Shown here one piece after another: positions 1 to 12,200 of a stretch of DNA of 64,000 nt. The notes below the pieces were generated by a model. It was not told the DNA's origin, did no database searches, and worked only from the letters and a program-made list of their open reading frames with translations. A program made the position numbers and the translations under genes. Location: NCBI GenBank assembly GCA_013420905.1, contig JAAXNY010000011.1:1178001-1242000 (forward strand), written 5' to 3'. Source of the DNA: Collybia mongolica (Eukaryota > Basidiomycota > Agaricomycetes > Agaricales > Clitocybaceae). Positions within the stretch are counted from its first letter, which is position 1, and each line of letters begins with the position of its first letter.

Positions 1-2682
1 GCATCCTCCAGTCCATCACCGGCGTCCGCCAAAGACAGCCTTGTCGCGTCAGCACCAAACTTCTCGATCGCCTCCCTCAGCGTAAGAGAGTTCCCCGTGG
101 ACTTTGACATCTTCTTCCCGTTCAGCATCAAGTGTCCGTTTGTCCGCATGCTCAGCGGCCACTTGTCCTCCGGGAAGATTGCTGCGTGGTTGTAGAGTGC
201 AAATGTGAGATGGTTGGGGACGAGGTCCCTGGCAGAGGAGCGGATGTCGAAGGGATAGAAGTACTCAAATTCATGTTTGAGGGCATCAGCTTTCTCTCGG
301 GGCAGGGGTTCTGGGCTGGGCCAAGGGCCTTTGCAGAAGATGTATTCCCAGACTTCGTCAGTCATTTGCTCGGGAGTAATTCCAAGGGGTCCAGGCTTCG
401 TGCCATCGATGCTGTTTTCTGAGAGGGAGCCAGTTAGACAACTTGTTTCAGTATTCTAATATTGATCTACTCACCATGAAGCAGCTGTGCAACGGTGTAG
501 TAGCTCATGTAAATAGTTGAGTCACTAAGAGATTCAACCAAAAAATGAGGATCCCATGGGAGTTTCGAGCCCAAGCCGTATGTTCTCGCACATGCCCACT
601 TGTTCAGCCATGCCAAAGTTCCTTCGAAGGCATGCCTAGTTTCCGATGTGTACAAGTTCATTCCAGCCAACATCCTGAAACACGAACTCAGCAGTTGCAC
701 TACGGCTGGACGTTGAAAATGAAATACCTCTCCACCTCCTTTCTCCATCCGGCTTCTCCATAGTCCAGGTACCACTGGTCCATGAGCGCAACTACACATT
801 CGTCCGCACTTCGGGAAATAACAAGACCCTCTGGCTCGGCATATGCAAAAGCAACGCCTTCCTTGAGCATGCTCTCCCTCACCTTCCCCTTCGCCTCCTG
901 CACACTCTCCCCCTTGAATTCTCCCACAAGCATGGTACCGTTGTAAAAGCCCTCCTTGTAAGCGATATCCTTCGCCTCTGCCAGTTGTTTCGCATCCTTT
1001 TGTGACTGGATCTTCAGTGCTTTCACAATTGCAGGGGCAGCGAGGTCGCCATAAGTGGGTGTCGAGATGACAGGAACGGGGTCGATGGCGGCCCAAGCTG
1101 GCTCGATTTTGTAAAACTCGGGCTTCTTGCGCAGATCCATGAGTGTTTGATAATCATCAGGGGAGTCCGATGGAACGGATGTAACGACGCCCGTGCCCTA
1201 TGAGAAGGTGATAAGTCATCTGTTGAAGGTTCAGGGGTAGTCGACGGACCTTGGTAGCAAGGACACCATCCATGGGTAGAACGAACACTTCAGGATTGAT
1301 AGAGAACGGGGCTTTCACGCGCGTGCCAATAAGTTTTGAGCCCTCGATCTCGACGAGCTGCTCGACATTGCCACGGGGAGTGACTGTACCCTGGAAGGCC
1401 ATGTTCCGAGCTGCACGTCGAGTACAAAGGAAGGCTTCCTTGTCGTTAATGGCAAAAACACCATACTTGATCGTATTGCCTACGAAGCAGTTCGTTTGGC
1501 CATACCTGGTAGTGTTCAGTAAACGTGAGACGCATGCAGTTCAGATTGCTTACATCGTCTCCGGACGGAATGTGGCAGCGACTAGGAATACCTTTCTGCC
1601 ACCAACCTTGCCTTCGATAGCAGCCTTTGCGGCTGGGCTCCACTCCAATGCTTCCATCTTCACACCAGTGTACTCTTGAGGGCCAAAACCTTCTCCATCC
1701 TGCCTGTCGTGGTCCATGCACGGTTGGCCGTCCTTGGGGCTGTAGATCGTGTACCTTTCACCGAATTTGATTTTGCCGAGTTTGTGAAGTTTATTAACTT
1801 GCCATCGAACGAATGCGTCATAATATGGGTTAGCGTCGGTGGTGAGGAACCTGCGGCGCCAGTCGATACGAGATCCAAATGAATCGTTATCAGCCTGAAT
1901 GAAACGTTCGTTAGACGCACGACAAAGGGAGAATGGGCAACCTACAATTGCAATCGGAGGGAAATATGTTAGCCAGTGTAGGGGGTCCGCGAACTTCTTG
2001 ATCTCAGCACGAGGAACACCAATCGATTCCATAATTTGGAACTGGTATGTGAGGCCTGTTGATTTTGCCACAATTTTTCCTTTCTTCGCCTTTGACTTGT
2101 CCACGGGTACGTCGCTAGAGGTTGACACGGGTTCGGGGGCTTCTTTTTCCTCAGTTGCTGCGTCAAGTTCCGCTTGTACTTGTTCGTATCGTTCAAAATC
2201 AGGACCAAAGAGTTCAATCTCCCGGATAATCTTGTCCGCTGAAGCCTGATCTTCATCCCGTAAGTTGTGCATGCACACATGAAATCACATCACGTACCTT
2301 GATAGGCATCCCCGTTACATGAAATCCGTGGGGGAAGAGAACACGCTTGCCCAACATCCGCTGATAACCTGCTGCGAACTCAATCTTGGAGATAGTGAAA
2401 GCATGGCCAAGATGAAGGCTTCCGTTCATGTAAGGGTAGGGAAAGTTGCCGAACCATTTTGGATGCTTGGCTTGTATTTCTGAGGGGGAGAGACCGGCCA
2501 GCTCAGAAGCTGACGGAGCGTTAACTTCGAAGAGATGTTCATCCTTCCAGCGCGCTTGATAACTCTTCTCGAGGTCTTGCAAGTAGTCGCGTTTGGCCGT
2601 CTACTGGACTCGTTAGCCATAACGCGAATGAGCCGGAGACTGTGTGATTCCGAACCTGGGCCAGCTCGATGGTTTGAGCCAT
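1..2682 (-). CDS. LRS1/CDC60: Cytosolic leucyl-tRNA synthetase (partial, 3' end beyond left edge)
   Basis: Charges tRNA-Leu with leucine in the cytosol. Seen: the class I HIGH-type motif as HLGHAFT in the second large exon (about 2400-2430), the CP1 editing domain with TFRPETMYGQTN and a later [15 protein letters not shown] stretch, and the KMSKSTGN signature at about 90-120, close to the left edge. The start is placed at 2682: exon 1 codes only MAQTIELAQ (2682-2656), then an intron, then [15 protein letters not shown]. This joins in frame and matches the N-terminus of eukaryotic LeuRS. Several short introns follow (for example around 2255-2297). The anticodon-binding and C-terminal parts lie outside the window. 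Family identity is very secure; only the internal exon edges are approximate. Confidence 0.97.
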
Positions 2683-3189
2683 GCGAGAGGAAGGACGCGA
2701 AAATAATATACAAGGACTTGAAAGTCGCTTTGAGCGGAGCCAAAGACGAGATATCTTGGCGGAGATGGACGGATAACAGATAGAAATCAGCTTCGACCGG
2801 ACCTCTCAGCCCAATGCTCGAGTCACGCGAACAAAACTTTTTTTTTCTACGATCCTTTCTCATCTTATCTTATCTATGATCACGATCGAGGATGTATACA
2901 TACCGTCAGTAGGGTATTAAATTTGCTGAACGTTTAATAAACAGACCCAGGTTGTGGCACGACTGACTGACGCAGGTATCTATATACGCATGAGCCGGAG
3001 TTCTAAGATTGTAGTGCATCCTTATGACTGTAACGCTCAGGCAGAGGCACAAATTGCACATTAAATTATGTATATTCAAACGATGCCATAGTTGACTGAA
3101 AAAACGTCTGCAAGCTGGTATAGTGACGTTGTAAGTCGAGAAGCGATAAGTCTAATCCTTCCCACCACCACAAGAGTTCAGCAGACGAC
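2683..3189. other. Intergenic, LeuRS 5' flank / hydrophobin 3' flank
   Basis: About 500 bases between the LeuRS start and the hydrophobin stop, both on the minus strand. It should hold the LeuRS promoter and the hydrophobin 3' UTR. I see no gene or repeat in it; the overlapping open frames have no recognisable content. Confidence 0.6.
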
Positions 3190-3640
3190 TCAAAGGCCGA
3201 CGTTGATAGGGCTGCAGTTAATGCTAATAAGGCTTTCTGAAAAGAAAACAATCAGCAATGCACAGCGAATGCCAGAAGCACGATCCATTAATCTCACCGA
3301 TATGGTTATTTTCGCAGCATACGGGCTGTTGCTCGCTGCAAAGCGGGTAGATATGAGTATTTCAGGGTTTTATGTGGAAAAACGTGTAGCACACTGACCA
3401 TTTACTGCCACCGCCAAGGACCGAGATGGGGCTGCAGCCTTCCCCGACCAAGGCGACGAGAGAGCCGACATCGACGCCGACGAGAGCTGAGATTTTCTTG
3501 ACATCAACAGACTGTGCCTGATGAAGCTCATTGCAGCACTGGACTGGGCCGGTGTTGCACTTGTTGTCACCACCAGTCGGAGCAGCAGCGACAGAGAGAG
3601 TAAGGATAACAGCAGTAAAGACGGTGATTTTGGAGAACAT
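3190..3640 (-). CDS. Class I hydrophobin
   Basis: Small secreted amphipathic protein that self-assembles at air-water interfaces and coats aerial hyphae, spores or fruit bodies. Three exons (3640-3399, 3335-3298, 3236-3190) splice in frame to exactly 108 residues. Residues 1-20 are a hydrophobic signal peptide beginning MFSKITVF. The eight cysteines fall at 28, 35, 36, 69, 81, 87, 88 and 101, giving C-X6-CC-X32-C-X11-C-X5-CC-X12-C, the class I pattern; the ending SPINVGL is also typical. An in-frame upstream ATG exists, but it lies in the pyrimidine-rich leader, so the start before the signal peptide is chosen. A TATA box lies about 100 bases upstream. A broken relative lies 1.47 kb away in divergent orientation. 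Confidence 0.95.
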
Positions 3641-3734
3641 TTTTGAAGTGAGGGTATGAGAGAGAATTTGAGGAGCTTTAGGGAACGAGTGAGGTCGACT
3701 GGTCAATTGAAGAGTTTAGGTGGTGATGGGCGTG

Positions 3735-3742
3735 TTTTTATA
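3735..3742 (-). promoter_or_regulatory. TATA box of the hydrophobin gene
   Basis: TATAAAAA on the minus strand, 95 bases upstream of the hydrophobin ATG and followed by a C/T-rich leader. Position and form fit a strong inducible fungal promoter. Confidence 0.55.
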
Positions 3743-5105
3743 CTTGATTCTTAGGGGAGGTGCTCTCGTTAGACCGGGGCCCGAGCTGACCAGATCTAGA
3801 AAACGAAACAAAGGAATGACCAAGTCCCTATAGAACGGATGGAAGCGAAGGGCTCTACGTTAGCACTGATATGTCACGTAATTGTTTGCTAGTTCTTCGT
3901 TTTCTTCAAGCCTGTCGAAGCAAGGAGAATTTAGATCAGACACCAAAAGCGCGCGGTGGCGCGTTACGTACGGTACTCGTGTGGAGGGTCCAGCTTTTCT
4001 CACCTTTTCAAGTCCTCCATGATCGGGAGTGCACAATGATTGCGCTCGTTCATCATAATCCGTTTCACTTACTCGCGGTCCTAGGATATCATCTTTTATA
4101 ACAGGCGCAGAATAAAAATCCATGCCACAACACTGGGGAGAAAAACTTCAGCTGCCACCAAATCTCGACCGAGCCGAAGTTTAGTGGCATTTCATCGACA
4201 TCTGTTAGGACGAACTATATATAGGGATTATGATATTTACTTTGCATACACTGGTACACTCTGCGTTACCCCCGAGCTCAGGGTCGCGCTTCTAGATGCC
4301 CGTCATCAGCTATGAATAATGCACCTACCTATGTGCCAGCGTCGTTCACAACTTGAAGAATTCCTCGACTGTTGGTCAACTGGATAGACAGCCTTTCTTG
4401 CCGTAAATGTTGCCCCTAATAGAGAACAAGGAGTTACGCTAGCCATGTTCCGAAAATGTTTAATTGTAGAAGTAACAAATGAGAAACAGGAGATGGACAT
4501 GTCTTCTAGACCGGTGTATTATAATCAGCTTCTACGCGTTGCGGCAATTGCCGTGGTCTCCTCTTTAGATTGCCGGTTCTTAAAGTCTCTCGAGGATTTG
4601 ATGATACGATCCGTTCAATCCACATATCGTTAACGAGACCATTTTTTTAAATCAGGGAATTGGGCCTCATTGCTCTGAACTGGGACACCTGTATTTCAAG
4701 ATGCCATGCGCGGCGCTCATAGCATGGCTACTCGGCGATGAACGTCCCGAGTTCGTATTACCCACTAAAAAGCACATACTTGGGATGAACGAGATGCCCC
4801 TTAACCGTTACCCCCTAGCGTCAAACGATGCGCTGGCATGGTCAAGAAGAATCGGCAATTACGCGATGCGTCCTCCAAGTCTGACATCTTTCGAAAACAA
4901 GCGCTGCTATGTGTGCACTAGCAGCCTTCTCTTCGTTTTCCAGATGTAGTCGGAACGTCCTTTAGCCTAACGAGGACGTTTCTCCTAAGTATCGGGTACT
5001 AAAAAGAGACGCATTCATCATTACTCACACTTTTCAAAGTTCAGTCTTAACTCGTCCATTCTATATAGAGCTCTTCAAATTCTCCCTCTCGTCTTGAGCT
5101 TAAGG
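3743..5105. other. Intergenic between divergent hydrophobin copies
   Basis: About 1.36 kb separating the intact hydrophobin (minus) from the relic (plus). It contains several short open frames without recognisable domains. The last 60 bases before 5106 still resemble the leader of the intact gene: a run reading agctcttcaaattctccctc here corresponds to agctcctcaaattctctctc there. Confidence 0.5.
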
Positions 5106-5270
5106 ATATTCTCAAAAACCGCCAGCTTCGCCGCCGCCGCCGCCCCTGCTAGCGGTGGTAACAAGTGCAACACTGGCCCAGTCTAACGTTGCAACGAGCT
5201 TGCAGAGCCACATACTGCTACCGGTACTGCTATCGCTGAGATCCCCAGTAACGCCATACGCGCCACCACG
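5106..5270 (+). pseudogene. Decayed class I hydrophobin copy
   Basis: Seen: an in-frame relic starting IFSKTASF at 5106, where the intact paralogue starts MFSKITVF (start codon ATG changed to ATA). It continues through an alanine-rich shortened signal region to GGNKCNTGPV, then a TAA stop at 5184-5186, then RCNEL. The intact gene has GGDNKCNTGPVQCCNEL, so the codon for Gln is replaced by a stop and the first Cys of the CC pair by Arg. Similarity fades after about 5270, and no downstream cysteines are found. Lost start, in-frame stop and missing C-terminal cysteines make it non-functional. Oriented head-to-head with the working gene. Confidence 0.8.
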
Positions 5271-5753
5271 CGCTCCACTCCAAGTCGTCACGGGGTTGTA
5301 CGTCCTTTGACTTCCCCCGCTAATTAATGGGAATCGTCTTCTGTTTATGTGTCCTCATCGTCATGAAAATCGCCTTTGGGAGTGATGAACGATCTTATTT
5401 AAACATGGTCGCTCAATCTAAATATATAAAAGCTGGGTGTATATCATAATCTCATACCTGAGTTATTTTATGCACGTTCGGAGTTCGTCTGCGCTGGGAA
5501 GACTAGCTAGGCTGATTCTGTAAATAGATATTATTCTGCCCGGCACTTTTTCTCTTGATTGCGTCTAAATTTTGCAGCAGAATCCCTCAAGTAGTCTGAA
5601 TAGAAAATATGAGTTACTTGAGTGCCAAACTCGTTGTCCGGTAATGACAGAGCCCCAAATGCAACGGTGGCGATGGTAGTTGTGGGCGTAATCTTGTGAA
5701 CTTCAGGCGTGTTATGACTTGTTGACATCTATCCACAGCTGACCTCCCCTTCC
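5271..5753. other. Intergenic, SFT2 promoter region
   Basis: About 480 bases between the hydrophobin relic and the SFT2-like gene. One 65-codon minus-strand frame (5531-5728) ends 25 bases from the SFT2 start codon but has no recognisable content. No repeats seen. Confidence 0.5.
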
Positions 5754-6554
5754 ATGGCGCCCAACTCACAAGAGCAGAGTTTCCGCTCAAATCTCTCGCA
5801 GTTTCGCTGGGCGCGCGGCGTTACCGACGATTCACAGACCCAACAACAGCCCGCTACCCCAGGAAATCCGTTTTCTAGGTTCTACAATACCATCGCGGGC
5901 GATTATATTCCGCTGCGTTCAAATGAGCGGTCCAATGAGGACGAGGCGTGGTTTGCCCTGTCGAGCTGGGAAAGGTATGCTTATTGGCGTTCCTTGAGGG
6001 CCGATTGAGCGATTAAACTTCCACTTGAGGTTGCTTGGATTTGCAGGATGCTTGGTTGGAGCAGGAGTGTGTTTCTTCGTCTCGTTCTTGACACTGCCGC
6101 TGCTTGCGCTGCGGCCAGCAAAGTTCGCGCTATCGTTCAGTTTGGGCAGCCTGCTCGTGATGTTTGGGTACGCCCCACTCCTTCCCTGTCATCATCTCAC
6201 ATGCCGCTGATATTGTGCTATGACAGGTTTTCGGTCCTGATCGGGCCAATAAACCACGTAAAGCACCTCCTCTCTAAGGACAGGCTCCCATTCTCCCTCA
6301 CGTACTTCTCGAGCCTCGGCCTGACCCTTTATTTCTCGCTCGGAGCCCATTCGTACCTCGGGTCCCTCCTCTGTGGTGCCGTCCAGGTATGCAATCCCAG
6401 ACCATTTCACACCACCCAGCCCCACTGACTGCCATTTGTTTAGGTCGTAGCACTTGTCGCTTATGTCCTTGCATACTTTCCCGGAGGATCACAGACACTC
6501 CGTATGGGTGGCCAACTGGCACTCCGCGGGGCGGGAAGTCTATTGCCCCGATGA
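5754..6554 (+). CDS. SFT2: SFT2-family Golgi/endosome vesicle transport protein
   Basis: Small four-helix membrane protein that assists fusion of endosome-derived vesicles with the Golgi. Four exons join in frame: a 70-80 residue polar N-terminus ending in a WFALSSWER-type segment, then LLGFAGCLVGAGVCFF, then a hydrophobic block containing LLALRPAKFALSFSLGSLL, then a second pair of helices containing SLGLTLYFSLGAHSYLG, and finally VVALVAYVLAYFPGGSQTL with the stop at 6552-6554. The SSWER/FA-x-C, RPxKFA and YFPGG features are hallmarks of the family. The start is the first ATG, preceded by an in-frame-free leader. Confident in family. Confidence 0.9.
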
Positions 6555-6924
6555 TGGCGACATACGAGGAAATTACCTGATTTCTGAGGCGCTGGGCGTT
6601 GGTCGATCGTGAATCATGAAGATGGTGGGCTGGCTTGACGCGAGTGGTTGGTTGGGTTCGGTGGACTATTGTCGGGCGAATGGCCCCCCCTTCACGGAAC
6701 ATTGAAGGCGATGAGCTTGCCACAAAAACTTTAATTTGACGTATACTAATACAACACACCGTCGCATGCTTCGCTACGTAATTTATTGGATCATTTAGGA
6801 CCGCTTTGTGAGGGGATCAGCACTTTTCCCTGCTATCTAGAAACTCTACAATGTGTGGAAAACGGTATAATCCGGCCTTGACTTGTGCAAAATGTGTATG
6901 TATGGTTCTTATTTCTCTGGGCTC
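6555..6924. other. Intergenic between convergent SFT2 and iPGM genes
   Basis: About 370 bases holding the two 3' ends. Open frames on the minus strand here (up to about 6759) are antisense to SFT2 exons and carry no domain. Nothing else seen. Confidence 0.5.
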
Positions 6925-9018
6925 TCACTCTTTATTCTTGGCGAGCAAAGAGCGACCTGTCATTTCTTCACAAAAAAATCAGTCCAAAATCCAAAGAGCG
7001 AATGCAATGAAGGCACTTACCCTCAGGTATCGGCAAGCCCTGTGTAAGACATTAAGACCTCATAAACAGCATGACAGGAATGAAGCACGTACCAAGATAT
7101 CCAGGATGGTCGGCGCAACGTCGCACAACGCGCCCTCCTCCTCCGCATCCGCGTCCTTATCCTTCTCGCCCTTCTCATCGCCGTCTGTCACGAACCTAAA
7201 CTTCTTGGGGTCGCCTGTCATGATGAACGGTACCGGGTTCGTCGTGTGTGCGGTGTGCGGTGCCCCCGTCTCCAGGTTTTTCATCTGCTCCGCGTTGCCA
7301 TGGTCAGCCGTGATCAATAGGATATACCCTGCCTCCTGAGCGGCCTTGTAAACTGTCCCGACCGCGGCGTCCGTCTCGGTGATCGCCTCAACTGCAGCCT
7401 CGTACACCCCTGTGTGACCGACCTATAGAACAGGAGAGGGCCATTAGTGGGGCATGCAGAGGATAGGCGAGAGAGCTGACCATGTCTGGCGGCGCGAAGT
7501 TGCACATGACAAACTCATGCTCTCCCTTTTTGAGTACCTCGGCCACCTTCTCCGCAACACCATGCACGCTCATCTTTGGTAGCTTATCGTAAGTGGCGAC
7601 CTTGGGAGAGGGTATCATGTGCCGCTCCTCGTTCTCAAATTGCTTCTCGACGCCGCCGTTGAAGAAGAATGTAACATGCGCATATTTTTCCGTTTCTGGC
7701 CGGCATGTATGAGTAAAGTCAAATCTGGAATAACATGAAGGGAATAGGGTATACCTGCAATATGCGCCTGCTTTACTCCTTTCTTGCCGAGCCACTCGGC
7801 GAGAACGTTGGTCATGGCCTGTGGCGGGAACGCCACCGGGAAAGGGAATTCAGCATTGTATCGCGACATGGTTGTGATGTTCTAGGTTCATGGTAAGCAA
7901 TGAATATAAGCTGAGCCGGTATGGGACTTGCCAGGTCTTTCGGGACGTCTACCTCCATCGGTTTGTCGGGCAGCCCAAGCACGGAGGCAATCTCCCTCAT
8001 GCGATCCGACCGGTAGTTGAACAAGAAGAGTGTGTCGCCATCTAGCTAGCCATCAGAATCTCCAATCTCATAGGGTAGCAGTGAGTACCTTTGATCCTGC
8101 CCTCGTCGCCGTTAACAATAATGGGCTTCAGAAATTCATCCGTCACGTCTTTCTCGTAGTTCTCCTTGATGACACCAACAATGCCGTCATGACCTTTCCC
8201 ATCCTCTCCCTCTCCCTTCACCAGGCCATCGACGGCGATCTTAATACGCTCCCAGCGCTTATCGCGGTCCATCGCGTAGTATCGCCCAATGACCGTCGCC
8301 AGCTCGCCGTACTCTTCCTTCTTCATGAAGTCTAGCAGGTCTTGACAGTACCCCGCTGCTGACCGGGGGGCGGTATCGCGCCCGTCCCCAAGGAAGTGCA
8401 CATATGTGTGGGGGACGCCAATCTCCTTTGCGGTTTCGAGTAACGCGTAGAGGTGGTTTATGTGTGAGTGCACACCACCGTCGGAAACCTAGACGATCGT
8501 CCGTTATAGAGCAGAACCTAAATAATATAGGGAGGTGCCATACTAGCCCTATAAGATGTAATCGACCATTACCGTCCTTCGCGTTTGTCAACGAGTCGAC
8601 AATATTCTTAGACTTGTGAAACTGCCGTTTCTTGATCGAGACATCGATACGGACGATGTCCTGCCACACGACACGGCCAGCACCGATATTAAGATGGCTG
8701 AAGCGAATATCAACTGGCGCTGTACGGGCCTGGAGTGCATGTCGTCACGCACCCAACTTCAGAATTTCCCATGAGACCCTCGCTCAGGCCTACAGCGGTG
8801 CCATGCGCTGCGAGCGTCCTGTAGCTATGGTCTTTCGCGATTGTGTCCATGTTCGTCGTTGTGCCCGCCTCGATGGCATTGCCCTCAAGTCCAGGCTCGG
8901 TCGCGACACCCCATCCATCGTGAACGCTGTGCAGAAAGGCCGTTTTCAGTCATAGAATGGTTTTATGTTGTGGGAAATCTTACATTAGGCAGACTTTGTT
9001 GGTGACCTGGACGGACAT
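6925..9018 (-). CDS. gpmI: 2,3-bisphosphoglycerate-independent phosphoglycerate mutase
   Basis: Interconverts 3- and 2-phosphoglycerate in glycolysis and gluconeogenesis using two Mn/Zn ions and a phosphoserine, without a bisphosphoglycerate cofactor. Seen in order: [11 protein letters not shown] then [13 protein letters not shown] (first metal Asp), [10 protein letters not shown] split by an intron (the Ser is the phosphorylated nucleophile), [56 protein letters not shown], and [11 protein letters not shown] near the C-terminus. Two small last exons give GLPIPE and [13 protein letters not shown], with the stop at 6925-6927. The start at 9018 follows from the first two exons joining in frame across a 59-base intron. 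An Asp/Glu/Lys-rich insert sits before [11 protein letters not shown]. All key residues are present. Confidence 0.96.
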
Positions 9019-9208
9019 TGTGTTTTCTTATCTCAAGCTTGAGCTGATCGTACTCCAACTTTTTTCGAAATCTCGGTTAGATCATCGGAGCAGATTCCGA
9101 TCACATCGGCCGAGCACAGCACGCGTTCGTTATCTGCAGAACAAGTAAACGCATACTTGATGGTTTAATAACAAGAAAATAACTAGGAATCGAATGTAAA
9201 TATCTCCT

Positions 9209-12200
9209 CTACTCGGCTCGTACATCCATCTCCCCTTCCCTCTCGTGGTCGTGTAGTCCCGAGCTGTCTCGTAGTCTCCGAGACATGATCTCAATATAGG
9301 CATGATTAGCTTGCCAATCAGGGCCAAGGGATTCCGAGTCCTGATATGTAAATGGTTGGACCACTGAACAGGGACGTTACTAAACAAACTTACCAGATCC
9401 AAACTTGCCAATTTCGCTAGGGCTGGCCCGAGCTGTTTTCCGACGTCAACCTTGAATGCCTCAGGCTCCGGTGCGGCGAGGAATCGCATCGCGGTGTTCA
9501 TGTGGTTTGTGCTCCCTGTGCCAATCTGAGATGACAGAAGTTTGGACGGAGCGGTGGAGGAAGTTGACGATGATGAAGAGGCATAATGCTGTACATGTCT
9601 CCAGATGAGCAAGAGGAGCATCTCCGTCGTGTCTGAGGAGACACAAAGGGTATCAGAAAATAATGTATGCAAATAAACGGAGGACTGACTGAGTAGGATC
9701 TTCGCTTCCCTTCTAGCAACTTTTTTGATACTTTCTAATTCTTGGCAGATCAAGGCCCGCTTCTGCCCGATATCGAGGTCTTGTAAAAATGATGCCTGAA
9801 TGTCCAGAATCACCTGAAAAGAGAGTCAATTATTATTAGTATTTATGTTGCAGTTCGCACCTCCTCGATATTTTCGACTCCGATATGTTCTCGCGCCGCC
9901 AACTCGGCGGATATATCTGAAATTTGCTTTAGAGTCTGTCGAAGATCTGTACAGAGGGTGTTGAGCGCCTCCAGTGCATCTCCAACTGTTGGGATAGTGG
10001 CTATGGAGGACATTAGGAGTGTGATGAAACGAGTAAGGTAAGATAAACCAGGGAAACGTACAAAGGAAGTGGGTCCCTCGCTCATCGTGTCGAGGCCTCG
10101 TCGTGATGGGTGACAACAAAAGGGTTATCTCAGGTTCTAGGATAATATTAATGTCAAACCGAGCTGGAAATGGAATGGCATAGAAACAAAAACCCACCGG
10201 TGAATTCACTTGCAGAACCAATATATACAATTATGCTTTTGCGCAACAGTCGCTCCCGGCCGCGGACACTGATGTCGAATTTTGTTTTTGAACCATAGCC
10301 TGATAGATTACGGTGGGATTAGTGAGTTTTGATATAGGGAGGGGATGGTAACTCACCGAATGCGTATGTACTTGCATTTTGCATTTCCCCATCTGATTGA
10401 GGAACGATATGCCGGAAGCAACGGCCGGTGCTCAAACAGCGCGTTGCCAAATTTAGAATGGCGGAGTGGATGGCACCGAAGCCGGAATTTGAGGAGAGCT
10501 ATGAAGTTATTAGTCATTGAGACCATCTGGGTGGGTGGAACACATACGAGCTCCGATTTAGGGACCGAAGGAAGAACGTTCGCACACAGAGTAATAATGA
10601 GATGTATCTCTTCTAGTAGAGCCAAAGGGACCTGATCTGTTTCATTTTTGAGAAGGATAACGATGGTGGAACTATGGTTGGACAAGAAATCAAGAGCCTA
10701 TTGCGGATGTCAGAAGAGAGAATTTTGGGGGGAGGAAGAATCTTACCTGATTTGTGATGGTCGAGTGTTTCGTGCCAAGCGTCGCGAGCATCCCATCAAC
10801 TACTTGAAGCACCGGCATGAAAAGCTGGTGGTAACGTTGGATTGCCGAGGGTAAGAAGGAGTCTCGGTCTGCGAATGGGTCAAAATGTTAGGGTTGGGAG
10901 TGCATTTCAGTTCATATAGGCCTCACCCATAAACGACTGATCGGCCTCTGGCCTGGCATCAAGATAATCACATTTGGCGAGCATGGGAATCAACTGGGCT
11001 TCCAAAAGGCGCTCTGCCCCCCCGCGGGTCTGTGTCATCCGCACAAAGAGGGACATCTTGGCCTCGTAAACATAGAGAGGATTCAGGTCGTCTTTCGGTT
11101 TTCTTTTATGAACGCACATTTAAACTTACAGAATATCACATACCTGGATCGGGTTTGAGCACAGACAACAGCCGCGAGTCAGATTCCTTGATTCCTCGCA
11201 CGAAATTCGATAGGATCCCATGCCGGGTAAGCGCAGAGAGGACAATATACTGTTTCTCCGCTCCCGACAGCTGAACGAGAGCATCGAGAAGCATGAACGC
11301 AACAGTCTTCCACACCTCTGTCCCATCAATGGCATCCCTAGAAATTGTTGCAACCAGCCGCTCCATTGCTGTTTTCATGACTGCAAGACTGCCAGACTCC
11401 AACGACGACCGAGAGCCTTGAGATTTCCCTGCATGATTCACTGAGACAAGAGACAGGCCGGTATCAAACGGGAAGTCTTCCTGGGTTACTGACGATGCCA
11501 AGGATACGGCAAGGTTATCGCCTCCTTTTAGAGGGGCGATGTCCACTTGATTACGGGGAGAAACGATGAGATGAACATAGTTGACGAGTGCTGCGTAGAG
11601 GTTTCCGCGGACGAGTTCGACACGGTTACTGTCAATGATACTTTCAACGATACTTTGCAAGATCGAATACAGCCTCTCGGCTGGTAGTGATCCTGATTCA
11701 CTGTCGCCCCCTATGGATTGTGTGATGAGTTGATGCCGTCGGTCTTCCCTCAGTTTTGTAATTGACGACAGGACAGCTTCTGACAGTAGGACTGCGGTGG
11801 ACTCCTGGATGTCTGGTAGGCGAATAGCGGAAGGAAGAACATGCAAGAGGTCGAATAACATGTTTTCTCGCCGGTCATGAGGGAGCCGGTCAAAACATTT
11901 AGTGAGCGTCATGTCCAACAATCGCCTCCAAGCCTCGTAACCTGTGGCAATACCATGGGCTATTTCTCTGCGATGATTCTCGACAACGCAGCTTTCGAGT
12001 ACATAGTTTACCTCTTGTTGAAGCTGTTCTGCATGTGCAGCTGTTACAATAGCCCCCTGAGCGTGAAGTGTCCTCTTCGCTATCGTCAGTAGATTTAACA
12101 GTGCAGTGCGATCGATGATCTCGCAACCGGCCGCGTTTGTGCGGACGCATGAATGCAAATTTAGTTGGCTGAGGAATTGGATATTCATGGATTCGATGGT

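Noticed and set aside
1251..1679. 142-codon plus-strand frame
   Set aside because: Antisense to well-supported leucyl-tRNA synthetase exons.
5531..5728. 65-codon minus-strand frame starting 25 bases from the SFT2 ATG
   Set aside because: No recognisable domain and no room for a separate promoter; most likely SFT2 5' flank.
6298..6759. 153-codon minus-strand frame
   Set aside because: Antisense to SFT2 exons 3 and 4, composition not protein-like.
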